A stretch of 64,000 nucleotides of DNA from Anaeramoeba flamelloides. Taxonomy: Eukaryota; Metamonada; Anaeramoebidae. Both the position numbers and the translations under genes were made by a program. Each line of letters starts with the position of its first letter. Position 1 is the first letter of the stretch. The notes beneath the pieces are model-generated. The model was not told where the DNA came from. It was given only the letters and a program-made list of their open reading frames with translations, and made no database searches. Where the stretch lies: assembly GCA_027625915.1 (NCBI GenBank), contig JANTQA010000018.1:782501-846500 (forward strand), given 5' to 3'. Below are positions 44,974 to 56,240 of this stretch, piece by piece.

Positions 44974-47372
44974 ACAAATGAAACAATATGAGTTGTTATA
45001 TATTTTTTAGAACTCATAATCTAACTTGGCACAATAATTAACAAACAAAGAACAAAGAACAGACTAGTTTGTTATTTTTTAATGATATTTTGAAGAACTT
45101 GCTCTTTAAAGGATCTTTCCCCCCCAACTGAATTAGTGAAAAAATTAAAAGTTAAATGTTTCTATTGGAGATCATCGTTGACAAAACTTGGTTTAAAATT
45201 CCTCAAAAGACAAACTAGATCTTCCAAATTTACAATAGAGAATATTTTCCCTCTTTTTTTTCCGTTTGTCACCCAATTCTCGAAAACAATCAAACTTAAA
45301 AATCTTCATTCATCTATTGGTTCTTAAAATTGACAGATTTTGAACATTCCTCTAAAAGTACTTGATTTGAAATAAATAAAAAAAAATGTTTTTTTTTTCG
45401 TTTTTTTCTAAAATTTGTAATTTTGTTTTTTTGTCCTGTTGAAAATGCTTTAAAAAAGGTTTCTTTTTATCTTTTTTTTTGGATAAAAAAGGGGACAAAA
45501 CTAAATTTTATTATTTTTTAAAAATGAAATCGATTTTCTTTCAAAAAAGAAAAAAAAAAAAAACATTGTTTAGATTTAGGCATTGCTTTTCAAACAAAGG
45601 AATGGAATTTATTCAATTACCAAACACTGTTGAGAAAATGAAGGTCTTTTTATTTGACCTCTATTTGAACAAATATTTTGTTTATATGACCATAATGTTT
45701 GTTCAAATTCTTGGAAATTGAAACATGCGATCTTTTGGGATATATCAATTAAACAATGTCGTAAAAAAAATTAATTAAACTCTCCTAAAATAATTTGAAA
45801 TATCATTTTTGAAAGTTTCTATTATTCGTAATAAGAGGTATTTTACTGAATTAGAATTGGAAGGAAGAAGATCTGGTAATTTATAAACTTTGTTTAATAA
45901 CTCGATGTTCTCACAAAATCTTTCCACAACAACTAGAATACTATCTTAAACTTTTTTGAGATCTACTCTCTTTCTCTCCTGTGTTTTTTTAGGATTATTT
46001 ACTCAAAATTTCATATTTTACTAGTTTGGGTTTAAAAAAAAAATAAATAGCATTATCAACCGGAAAAAAAAACAAAATTTTGAAAAAATTCAAATGGTAA
46101 AATGGTTGGTTTATATCTGTCCATTTTACTCCAAAAAGGAGAATATTAGCCGTATTGCCCTTTTTACCTCATTTTTTATGAAAAAATTAATAAATTGTAT
46201 AAAGTGTCTTTAAAATAATACTCGGTGGTTGACAAGTAAGTTATGTCCCTCCACGGAAAAAAATCCAAAAAATGAAAAGAAAAGTGGATACCCACTTTAC
46301 AAAGTATTAGCGATATTGCTTCACCAAAATGAGTATTCATGGATAGTACTACCCGTGGGTGGATTTTAGGTGTATCTCAAAAAACCGAATAATTCTTGAC
46401 AAAATTTTAAAATTAGATCTAAAGGACAGGAAAGTGTTCTAAATGAAGAATTCAAGTTTGCTCAACCAATTTTTCCATTTTGTTTCTCAACAGTTGTGTC
46501 AAAATTTTGTTACTCAAAAAAAACATTTCGCAGTTACAAAAGTGAAAAGAAGTGTTTTAATAGGTTTTCTTTAAGTTCTGTGACTTTAGAGAAGCCAAAA
46601 TTTGGAGAAAAAAAAGTATTTGGAAAGTAGCTTTAATATTTCAAAGTGTGATGTTTTAATTCTTATTCAGTGTTTTTAAGCTACGAGTAAAAAGTTGAAA
46701 AATACTTGTGGCTCTAGTTACAACTAATATAAAAGGTTGAAAAAAATTCTTTTTGTTTTCATTTTTTTTCTTTTCATTAAAAATAACTCACTTTTTAATT
46801 ATTTTTTGAAATGTGTAAAAAGAAAAAGAAAGATCCCTTTCAAGGAACAAGGAGCACAAAAAAAACATAGAAGAAATTTCTTAATTATTCAAATTTGGGA
46901 AGAGACATGCACTGTTCATTGAATAATATGCTCATTTGTCTTGATTCAGAAAAGCGAACAAAAAAAAATAAAAAAAAGAAAAAAAACCAAATTTGTGGAT
47001 CATAACGAAAAAACTTGAAGAGAAAGCCTTTGAAACCTAAACTAACAGAAGAAAAATTCGAAAAAAAAAAAGTTACTTGATTTTTATGTGGTGCTGTGTA
47101 TTATTGGTTTTGGAAATATTGGATCTTCAAAAAGAAAAACAAAAGAAATTTAAATGATACTCGAATAACTCTTTACACCTGTCTTCCCTTTGTTGTCATT
47201 AGTACAATTTTTTCAAGAAAAAGAAAAACAAAAAAGAAAAAATAAACTCCTTTTTTATTTAATGAAAAAACAATAAAGAATTTTGATCTCCAATTTTTCG
47301 TTTTTGTTTTAGTCTCAAGTAAGCTGTCAGTACAAAACTTTTTGTATTTCCCTTGTTTTTGTGAAATGTCTT
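44974..47372. other. No supported gene
   Basis: Open stretches at 45136-45327, 45479-45721 and 46737-46922 begin with GTG or TTG rather than ATG, or are K/F-rich, and show no motif. Word TATTAGC(C)G(A)TAT recurs at 46147, 46306 and 47477, hinting at a small repeat. Confidence 0.4.
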
Positions 47373-47478
47373 ATATTTTCCCCATAATGAATCTTTCAAG
47401 ACAGTTTGGACATCTACACTCGTGCTAAAGCCCTCGTGATATCCAAATGTCTTTCAAGATTCATTATGGGGAAAATAT
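47373..47478. repeat. Hairpin 1 of 3 (37-bp arms)
   Basis: Arm ATATTTTCCCCATAATGAAT (47373 on) is complementary to 47442-47478, with a short internal change. The loop holds CTCGTGCTAAAGCCCTCGTG, GC-rich for this region. Confidence 0.8.
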
Positions 47479-47512
47479 TAGCGATATTTCCCTACAAACC
47501 GGGAAATAATGA

Positions 47513-47716
47513 CAGTTATCTCCTTTTTATTTTTCAATATTTTTCCCTTTTACAAAATGAAAAATAATAAATATTAAACATATTTTCCCTCTTCTTTGAC
47601 TCTGTGAAAATATGTGTTGTATTGTTCCTCGGCCTTTAGCCTTCGAAAAAATACATAAACATTTGAATTTTATCTTTTGTGAAAGAAAAAATATTGAAAA
47701 ATAAAAAGGAGATAGC
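47513..47716. repeat. Hairpin 2 of 3 (about 40-bp arms)
   Basis: AGTTATCTCCTTTTTATTTT continuing through TTTACAAAA on the left is complementary to 47676-47716. The loop holds CCTCGGCCTTTAGCCTTCG. Confidence 0.75.
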
Positions 47717-47734
47717 CCACACTAATAAATAGAG

Positions 47735-47861
47735 TATTGAAAAAAATACCTGACATGAAAATTATACCTGAAAAGGTTTGCAATTACACAGCAATTTTCC
47801 TAATATTAAGAATTAAAAATCTTGTCAGGGATTTTTTTCATGTCAGGTATTTTTTTCAATA
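47735..47861. repeat. Hairpin 3 of 3 (26-bp arms)
   Basis: TATTGAAAAAAATACCTGAC plus ATGAAA at 47735-47760 is complementary to 47832-47861. TACCTGA and GTCAGG words repeat in the loop. Confidence 0.75.
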
Positions 47862-48328
47862 TTCAAATAACAATAAACAGAAAAAACAAAAACAATATAA
47901 TAATTAAATTTTTGTTGTAAACTGACTTCTTGTTTGTGGTTCACTTTAATTTTGCGAAAATGATCTTGGTTTAACTTTGAAAAATTAAAAGAAAAATGCT
48001 TGTTCTCAATTACTTTTATAATTGGATCTTCTCTACTTGAATGGTGAGTATTGTTTAACCCAAACACGTTCTATTTGAGAAAAATTTTAAAGTTTGAACC
48101 TAAGGTATCGGTGATAGAGTAAAATCTAAAATGTGCTAAAAAAAAGAATAAAAGTATTTCATTTTTCTTTGAAATTTTTTTTTTCAAGATTTTATGATTT
48201 TGAATTCTTTCCTCAAGACTTTTGTTCCCAAACAAAACCAATAGTTTTCTGAACCAGCTAAATTTTATCATTTTCTATTAGACACGGCCATACTTGAAAA
48301 CCACCATCTTCTCATGAAAATGGTCTAT

Positions 48329-49220
48329 CTAATTGTCTTTCTCAAGTATTTCCATTTTTAGACTGACTAAATAGTGGTAAATAAAAAAGGGATTATGATC
48401 GTCGATCAAAATTTTGAAGTCAGTTTACTTTAGTTTATTGTGTATTAGGCTTAAATAGAGAGAAAATATAATGAATAAAATTTGAAAAAAAAATAAAAAT
48501 AATGATCTTATTGACTTACAATGATTAATTTGTTCTTCCAAATTGATTGACTGATTTTGTGTAAACCCATTTTTTGTAGGATCACTAATAGGTTGTAAAA
48601 TTAGTCTATAAATCACTTTTTCGAGTCTTAAACCACAAGTTATCGAGACATTACACCAAAATTTTTCACCATTCTTCTTCACAAATCGCCATTGAAAGGA
48701 AGAAGTACCGATTAAACTTTGGTTTTGTTATTTTTTCCAAAGAGATAAGAAGAAAAAAATTATTTTTTTGTTTTTGAAAGTAAAAATTTCATATTATTTC
48801 TCAAAAATGAGGTCTTGAGAGAAATTACTAACTTTTTAAACAAAAGTGTCAAATGTTCTATTGCTTTTGGGCTTTGTAAATTTAAATGTGGCTGAAAATC
48901 TTTTATTTTATCAGAGAAAAAAAGAAAACATTTTGTTTTTTTGTGTTGAAGGTTTTTTTGTTTTGAATAAAAAGGTTCAATTTGTCATTGACATAATCAA
49001 AACTCAAAGAAAAGTGCTTTTTACTGGTATAATACTCAAAAGTTGAGTTCTTCATTTCTGTTGGTGTTGTTCCAAATAAAGTTGCACATTTTTCATTTGC
49101 AAACAAAACAGTCCTATCTAAAAACAAAACACAAAAAGGCAAAGCCGTGTTTTTCGGAAGGTGGTAAAGTGTTGTTTCTGTTTCTTCCTGGATTTCAGGA
49201 TGAACAATTTCGTTTCCCAT
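48329..49220 (-). CDS. Small PAS-domain protein, four exons
   Basis: A PAS sensor or interaction domain assembled from consistent exons. Exon 1 is 49220-49025 (ATG; ALPFCVLFLDRTVLFANEKC, F-G-T-T-P-T-E-M), donor GTAAAA. Exon 2 is 48899-48833 (F-Q-P-H-L-N-L-Q-S-P-K-A-I-E-H), donor GTTAGT. Exon 3 is 48716-48520 (GTSSFQWRFVKKNGEKFWCN, V-I-Y-R-L-I-L-Q-P-I-S-D), donor GTAAGT. Introns of 125 and 116 bases end in AAAAG and CCAAAG, and phases 1 and 2 match across each junction. A short fourth exon, 48366-48329 after TATTTAG, gives S-L-K-M-E-I-L-E-K-D-N and TAG, for 165 residues in all; this last step is tentative. No ligand, kinase or cyclase domain is visible, so it is a single PAS module or the start of a longer gene. 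Confidence 0.65.
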
Positions 49221-49689
49221 TGAAAAAGAATTTAAAATCGAGTGTGTTTATTTCGTTTGATCAAGATAATCTCTTTCTGATCCCTTGTTTGTTTGGTTGG
49301 TTGATTGGTTTGGTTTTTAAAAAGTTTTATATTACGAGAGAAGAAAAACAAAAAAATGATTTGCCATTTTGGTAAGAAACAGAAATCTACAATTCTTTCT
49401 TTTTTGATTTATAGTTCCAGTTTTTTCATTAGAATATTAAATAAATCTAACTATGTAAAATTTTGAAGATTTTTCGAAATTCTTTCAAGACAAAATTTTC
49501 TCTTTAATCATAAAAAAAGTTCTAAAAGAGTTGGTTTAAGTGACCTATTTTGAGTTACCTTTGTTTTTTTGGAATTGAATCATTCAAATTATATCTTTAA
49601 AAAAATAAATTATAGTTTTAATAAATATGAGAGTGGAATATATCCATAGTATAATATAATTACAAACCAACCCAATAAAGCGAAAAACA

Positions 49690-52165
49690 AAAAAAATTTG
49701 AAAAAAATTGATCAAAAAAAAGATACATCCAAAACATTTATTTCTTGATCTTATCTGTTAAAATTGACACAAAGAATTATTCTTAATTAACTTTTTTTGA
49801 ATTCTGAAAAGAAAAACTTTTATTTGGGAAATTGTTGATTAGCCATTTACTTTTTGTTTCTCAAGAATTTCAAAATGAATTGTAATTATTCTGTTTTCAT
49901 TTAATTCATTTGCTTCTTCGAATTCTTATTTAGTTAAGAAAATAGGATATTTTTTAGAAAACTTCTACGTAGGAAGTAATTATTTCTTCAATGAATTCAT
50001 TTGATTTTATAATTATTTATTTTCCATTTAAATGAGAACTCACTTAAACGATGAACCTGATTGAATTTTTTTAAAAATTTATTTTTATTTGGGTTTGAAT
50101 CTTTTGTAACTGTTTTTTCATTCCTAGAATTCAACCTCTTTTGTTTTAGTTTTTGAAAGAGTGTTCTTTGTTTTGATATTACTTGATATAAAATATTTTA
50201 ACAGACTTGTAAACTAAAAAAAATCTTCCAGTAAATTTAACAGCAAATTTAAAAAAATTTTTATCTTGAAATAGGAAAATAAAGTAAAAATCTGATTACT
50301 ACAAAACTTAGTTTCAATACTATTTTTGTAAATCAATTATTGATTTTGAAAAGTCTGATCCATTTTTCTCATTTTTTAAAAAAGTTCAAAATCCTACATA
50401 TTTCTGAATTATTTAAAAAAAAAATATTTTATAAAAGAAGAAAAGTAATATTATTGCCTGTAAAGAAAGTGTATAAAAATACACTTGAAAAATAAAACCA
50501 CTAAGTTATAGAATAGCTCAGTTTAAAAAATCTACTTAATTTCAAAAAAAATACAATAATTATTTTAAACTGGAAAAAAAAATATTTTTTTGATTCAAAG
50601 AACAGTTCAAATCAATTTTTTTCTCTAGGTTGAATAAAAAAATCTGAGAAAAAGAACCCAAGAATCCAATTAAAAATTCTCCCGAAATACTTTTTTTAAA
50701 ACCTGGAAAATTCTATTATAATCTAGAAAAATACTTTTTAATTTGATTGTTTAGAATTAATAACTCATTTTTAATTATATCAGTAAGTCATTAACAACCC
50801 AAAGATTAAATGTATAAAATAGACTTTACAATTATTTCTTAATTTTTTAAAGATTTTCAAAACAAATAAAACAAACCAAATCAATTTTTCTATTAAAAAA
50901 AAAATAATAGATATTATCAAATAATTGATTTTAATTCAAACAGTTCCTTGTTTATATCCTTGGTATTTGAAAAGAATATTGACTAGTCTTTTAAAAATCA
51001 AGAAATTTAATAATTATTTCAGAATATAATAAATGATTAATTTTTTTTGTATCTTCTAAGGATACAATATTTGATTTATTTTTATTGTATTTTTAAAAGA
51101 AGATTAATTTTTTAAGGTTAATTGTTCATAAAGACTCTCTGAAATTGCTCAATGTGATATTTCTTCAAAATAAGATTTTTTTGCATTTTTTTTTTTTTGA
51201 ATTTGATCCGAAAAATCCAAACAAAAAAGGATCTAAGATCTTTTTGACTGAAAATTCGATTGGAAAAATGAACTCTTTTAAAATGATAACTCATTTCACT
51301 AAAGTTGACAAATGTAGTTATACATGGGTTTAATTGTATCCTTATGTAAATAATTACTCAATTACCTTTGGTAAAATAAAAAAACAAGAGTTACTAGTCT
51401 CTTGAAAAGAATTTTGAAAACAAATTTGGAAAAAAATGTTGTTCAAAATAATAATAACCATTACCGAAAAAAAGTGAAACAAGGTTTTTAATTGGGAACA
51501 TTACTGAAAATGAAAAGTAAGATCAATGAAAAAAAGAATAAATAAATAAATAAATAAAAAAATGAAGTATTCGGCAAAATAACAGTTTTTTTAATACTAT
51601 TTTTAGGTATGGGTTTTTCTTTGATTGATCAATTATTAAAAATTTGTTCAAAAAAATTGACTATTTTTGAGATCTCCAAAACAACAACCTGAATTTCGAT
51701 AAGAAAGTATATTTAAAGTGTATTTGTTGGTTCGATTGAAAATAATATAATGGACTATTATTTGAAGTTAATTGGTTTTTCTTTTTATTGATTTTACTTT
51801 TGGGTTTCAGTTTTTATTAATGTCCCCAATTAAAAACCGTGCTTCACTTTTTTTCCCTGTTTAACTTTTTTTCCAAAAAGGTAAATAATGATAAAGGGTA
51901 TCAGAAATTTAGGTTGAATGGGTTTTTTGTACTCGCCCAAATTAAGTAGAACAAACATTCTTCTTTTATATCCAATCGTCTAACTAACTCATGCTTTTAA
52001 ACTTTTTTTTTAAAAATTTATTTGGAAAGGTGATCTTTAATGTTTGGTCTTCAAAAAGTAAATATTTGTTTAAAATACACACCTTTTCTATTTTTTTTTT
52101 TTTGGTTTACTGTTTGATTTATTTTATTCATTCGTATAAACACATATCTGGATCCAAAACCTTAT
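49690..52165. repeat. Dispersed repeat E-F opened by repeat G and a MITE
   Basis: E (49690-50170) and F (52015-52165) match 9050-9550 and 10330-10480. Between them lie repeat G (50215-51400, matching 18135-19385) and the MITE at 51464-51874. The order implies that G and the MITE came in after E-F. No gene seen. Confidence 0.55.
51464..51874. mobile_element. TIR-bearing MITE, family M, copy 2
   Basis: Same family as 4770-5193. The left end starts CCGAAAAAAAGTGAAACAAG, and the right end CGTGCTTCACTTTTTTTCCC continues into GTTTAACTTTTTTTCC. Confidence 0.75.
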
Positions 52166-52559
52166 CTAATATAACTTAAAAAGGAAAATCAAGTGAAAAT
52201 TTCCAAATATATATTGCAATTTATCAGTATCAAGCCTCAAAGGGGTAGATTATAATTTGATTCTTTTTGAAAAAGGAAATTGAAAATGAAGTGAATATTA
52301 TTCTAATTTCAAATTCAAATACTAGTATTTGGTTAAAAAAAACAATCAATTATCTGATAACAAGAGTTATACAGGAAATAAAGTTTTTTAAAAAAGAATT
52401 AAAAGAGTTATGATAATACTGAAGGATTAAATTTTAATTTTTTAACTAAAAAATAAGTAAAATTTCATTTTTAAATTCAGACAAAATTAGAAAATTTCTT
52501 ATTTTAATACCATTTAAACAATTAATAAAATTTTTATTTACAAAATTATTTTGTTTTTT

Positions 52560-52701
52560 ATTCCTTATTTAAAATAATTAATAAAATCTAATCAAAGAAT
52601 AAATTATAAAATCAAATGAAATTCAAAAGATTCAATTAAACTAACAATTGAAATATATAAGTACACATATAACGAATTATCGAATTCCAAGTACTGGGAA
52701 T
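52560..52701 (+). mobile_element. LINE fragment, copy 4
   Basis: Matches the segment just before R1 in copies 1 and 3: TTAATAAAATCTAATCAA.., AATTCAAAAGATTCAATTAA, ACGAATTATCGAATTCCAAG. Ends at GTTAGG exactly where those copies meet their R1 repeat. Confidence 0.6.
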
Positions 52702-52722
52702 GTAGTTAGGTTTTTTTTTATA

Positions 52723-53764
52723 AACTCAATTCCAAAAAATGGGACAAAAAAAAAAATTACATTAATAAAAATATACTCCAAAATACATGATACTTAAACA
52801 TTAAAATAATAAAAGATCTGAAAATATTTAATTGATACTATTTATATATTTTATAGTAAATTTAAAATTCAATTCAAAAAAATAAAAAAGAAAAAATAAA
52901 AAAAAGTGTGCCCCTATTTTTCGAACACGGTTACCAAAAAATCCATTTTTATTGAAAGAAAAATTAATAAAAACTATTAATAGATTCAGCTTTTTTTTTG
53001 ATAACTAAATCTATCCTTATATCTAGAGTTTACTAATTTTCTAAGGTTTCCCAACTCAAAGTATTCCATACATTAGTGAAAATTTTAATAAATTCTTCTC
53101 CGTTTTTTGGATTACATTTTTTCAGTTTAGTATCCATAATTGACCATAAATTCTCAATTGGGTTTGAATCTGGGTAATTGGGGGTCAAGGGTCCAGAACA
53201 TTACATCCACAGTTTAAGTAAGTTTGATTTTTTTTTGAAGTGTGTGGACAAGCTCCATCCTTTTGGAAAATCCATTTCAACTCACCATATTCTGAATTGG
53301 CGAGTTGAATTACATTTGATTTTTTGAAAATATCATTAATAATACATTCAATATTCACATTTCCATTAATTGTAATAAGGTCTGTTTGTAGGCCATGTGC
53401 TCTAGTATCCCATATCATGATTTTTTTTTCAAAAAAAAATTTTCTTGGTAAAAAAAGAATCTTTTTTCATTTTATAGAAACAAAAAATTTTTTTTTTGTG
53501 ATCAGAATCAAAACTTTTAAATTTCATTTTAAAGTGATTTTGAGATTTTCGAAAAGTTTTGAAAAAAAAAAGAATCCAAAAAAAATCAATTAAATTATTG
53601 AAAATCAAAAATCAAAAAATAATGAAAAAAAAATGATAAATAATTAACTTTAAAATTATTTCTATTGATTGTTAATATCTAATGTTTCTATTTAAGAGTC
53701 AAATATCACTTTTCTAAGAATTAAACTGATTTTGAAGGTGTGCCCCAATTTTTGGAATTGAGTT
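52723..53764 (-). mobile_element. Tc1/mariner transposon, degenerate, with TA duplication
   Basis: Inverted ends AACTCAATTCCAAAAAATGG (left) and AACTCAATTCCAAAAATTGG (complement of right), flanked by TA at 52721-52722 and 53765-53766. Minus-strand transposase traces: IMIWDTRAHGLQTDLITING, then FQKDGACPHTSKK around the second catalytic Asp, then remnants of the N-P-I-E-N-L-W region at about 53130-53180. The element is 1,042 bp; the DNA-binding N-terminus is lost and there are several stops, so it is inactive. Confidence 0.85.
53185..53418 (-). pseudogene. Mariner transposase catalytic fragment
   Basis: 77 codons open from ATG-ATA-TGG (MIWDTRAHG) through Q-K-D-G-A-C-P-H-T-S to a stop just after VLDP, where family members continue with W-P-x-x-S-P-D-L-N-P. 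Frame continues in pieces downstream. Plain remnant of the transposon above. Confidence 0.8.
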
Positions 53765-54060
53765 TAAATTGAGAAATTAAAAGAAAACTTCTTAAATTTT
53801 ATTTTTATTTCTGGAAAACCTAGGCACCCCATGGCGCTTGACGGCACCCCATCTAGGTGTTCATTAGGTATTCCAAAATTTAAAAGAATATAGTAAAATT
53901 TATGATTTTACACATGTTTTTAAATTCTAGAAAACCCAGGTGGCTTCCATTAGGTTTTAGAGAAAATAAAAGTCTAGAGTAAACCATATTGATTTTATTA
54001 AATTTTTTGAAACTGGAAAATAAGAATAGAAAACTCAATTACGTTTTATTTAAATTTTTA

Positions 54061-54927
54061 GAGTAGACTTGGAAAGACTGTATATATTTGAGATTTATTA
54101 GATCAATACTCAATATTCAAAAACATAAGTTATTATTTCTCAAAGTAAATATCCTCGAGTTGAAATAAAATAAAATTTATCCTTCTGTTTATTTGTAATT
54201 TTTTACCGGAAATAAACACCCTCTTTTCCCCACTATAGTTGTTTAAAAACAGTGGTACTCATTTACAGCAATAAATATAATATCCTCAAGAATTTTAAGA
54301 ACTGGAATTTCAATCCGATTGTGAATAAAATTATTATATATATATAAGCTATTTCCAAGAAAGTGGGGCAAATATATTTTAAAATAAATTTATGTAACCC
54401 ATTCTTCAAAAAAGGATTTAAATTTATAAAATCATTAAACACCATTTATAGATTCTTGATAATAATTCAATTTGTCTCTTAGTATTGTATTGCAGAAATA
54501 AAATATATTAAAATTTATGATCTCGATTTTATCTGATATTTTTTATGGTAAAAAATTGGTGTTTATTATTTTCTTTTGATCGAAAAAAAATATTTTCATA
54601 ACTTGTATAATCCCAACAAAATTTGCAATATGATTAAAAACATATAACTGCGTTTTCATGTTTAAACAATCATTTGTTCCCTTTCCATATTTCCGGTTTT
54701 TTTATTGAAATTGGTCGTACATTGCTTTAACCAAAAAAAGTGCTTTTTTTTTTTCATTTTTTGGGAATATTTCAACTAACATGCTTTGAATTAAATACAT
54801 AAGTGGTTGATTTAATCGGTATAAATATTAAACTTAATTTGGTATAGTTGATTAATGATTACCATCACTAAAAAAGATTATTTTTTATGAAATGTAAAAA
54901 AAATGCCACACTTTTTTATAAATACCT
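54061..54927. other. No gene seen
   Basis: AT-rich sequence between the R1 array and the (AT) tract. A 60-codon minus-strand frame at 54263-54445 is hydrophobic with no motif. Confidence 0.4.
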
Positions 54928-54966
54928 TATATATATATATATATATACATACATACATATATATAT
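54928..54966. repeat. (AT)n microsatellite with ATAC interruptions
   Basis: AT dinucleotides interrupted by CATACATACAT. Confidence 0.9.
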
Positions 54967-54974
54967 TATTGAGA

Positions 54975-56240
54975 AAGAAGTGTAATTTACACTCTAGACG
55001 CGCTTATACTTAAATTTATGAAAAGAAATTTAAGGGTTAAATCCCCAATTTCACCGTTTTTAATAAATGAAAATATTCTTGAAATGTCGCAGTTTAAAAT
55101 TATTTCATTTAGATTTCATTCTCTTAATTTTTTATAAAATATTTATCTATCTTTTCCATAGGAATAACAGACTCATAAACAATGATCAATATTTTCTATA
55201 AGGCCTTTTTGTCTAGATTTCCAACATAGAGGACAAAATTTATTTGGATTTTTTTTTCTTCATTACATGTTAATATCTATTTAAGCAATTAGTAAATGAC
55301 TTAAATTTTAAGAATATTTAAATTGATCGACAACTTACGTAGTTTTGAGTTACAATAAATATACTTGGTTTTTTATTATATTCCAATATTTCTTGTAGCT
55401 TCTAACTGGTAGAATTTAGCAACTCATTGTATTTATATTTATAAATTTCTTTTTTTAGAATCTTTAGTTTTTTTGAATTCCAATTAATTGAATTGTTGAT
55501 TCTTTGATTGAATTTTATTAATTTTTATAAATTTGGAACAGATTTAATTCTTTTAATTTTTTTTTAACTTAGATTTCTTTTTATTGATTGAAATTACCAA
55601 ATTTTCGAATTTCAATTCTTTTTTATATATAAGAACTGACGTGTTTCTGTTTATTTCACAAATTTCAGTAATACATGAATTAATCCAAGAATTTAAATAA
55701 TACAGTGTTGTTATTTTATAATTATCTATTTCTAATCCATATGTTAATTGGTTTATGATAAAAGATTTAAGTGGTCTAATTTTCAAATTATTTGTTAGTA
55801 AAATGTTATTGAATAATTGTTTATAATTATTATAAGTTTCCTTTGCCTTTTTTAGGTTATATACTAAATGTGAAATTTTATCCAATTAAATACCGAAATA
55901 TTTAATCTTTGATAAATCCTTTGAAATTTCTGTTTTATCTTTATTGGGTTTTAATTCAAATTGGGTTATTATTTCATATACTGGATATAATTTTTCATTT
56001 ATTTGTGTTATATTTCCTATTATAATTAGGATTAAATCATCTACAAACTAAAATTTAATATTAATGATGAAATGATAATTAAAGTAATTGTTTTGTCATT
56101 CTTTGAATTTTTTAAATTTTATTTTTTCATACAAGTGGTGTTTCAAAATTTAATCAATGCTTTTTTTTTTTCTCCTTGTTTCATCGTTACATCTAATCCA
56201 CTTCCCAATAATATATCATAAGCTCAAGTCGATTTTGAAA
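54975..56240 (-). mobile_element. LINE, antisense copy 2 (without R1)
   Basis: Minus-strand order: G-S-G-L-D-V-T-M-K-Q-G near 56230-56190 (the family's Q-G motif before the active site), F-V-D-D-L-I-L-I at about 56045-56020 (catalytic box), K-I-K-Y-F-G-I near 55900, an open 110-codon stretch over the thumb (55885-55553), then the zinc knuckle with C-P-L-C at 55235-55224 and D-H-C-L..V-C. The 3' end near 54980 matches copy 1's GAAGTGTAA.TTTACACTC region in complement. Unlike copies 1, 3 and 4 it runs through the R1 site without interruption. Several stops make it inactive. Confidence 0.8.

Larger units (their letters stand above)
52702..54060 (+). repeat. R1 hairpin repeat array, split by a mariner
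   Basis: 52702-52722 is the GTTAGGTTTTTTTTTA start. After the mariner (52723-53764) the same module resumes with GAGAAATTAAAAGAAAAC and closes with CCTAGGCACCCCATGGCG at 53819. A second module, ATTAGGTATTCCAAAATTT to TTCTAGAAAACCCAGG, follows at 53871-53941, and a decayed third to about 54060. Confidence 0.65.

Noticed and set aside
48071-48271. Minus-strand frame with SLEERIQNHKILKKK as the next PAS-gene exon
   Set aside because: Every acceptor before it needs phase 2, but the PAS exon 3 donor is phase 1.
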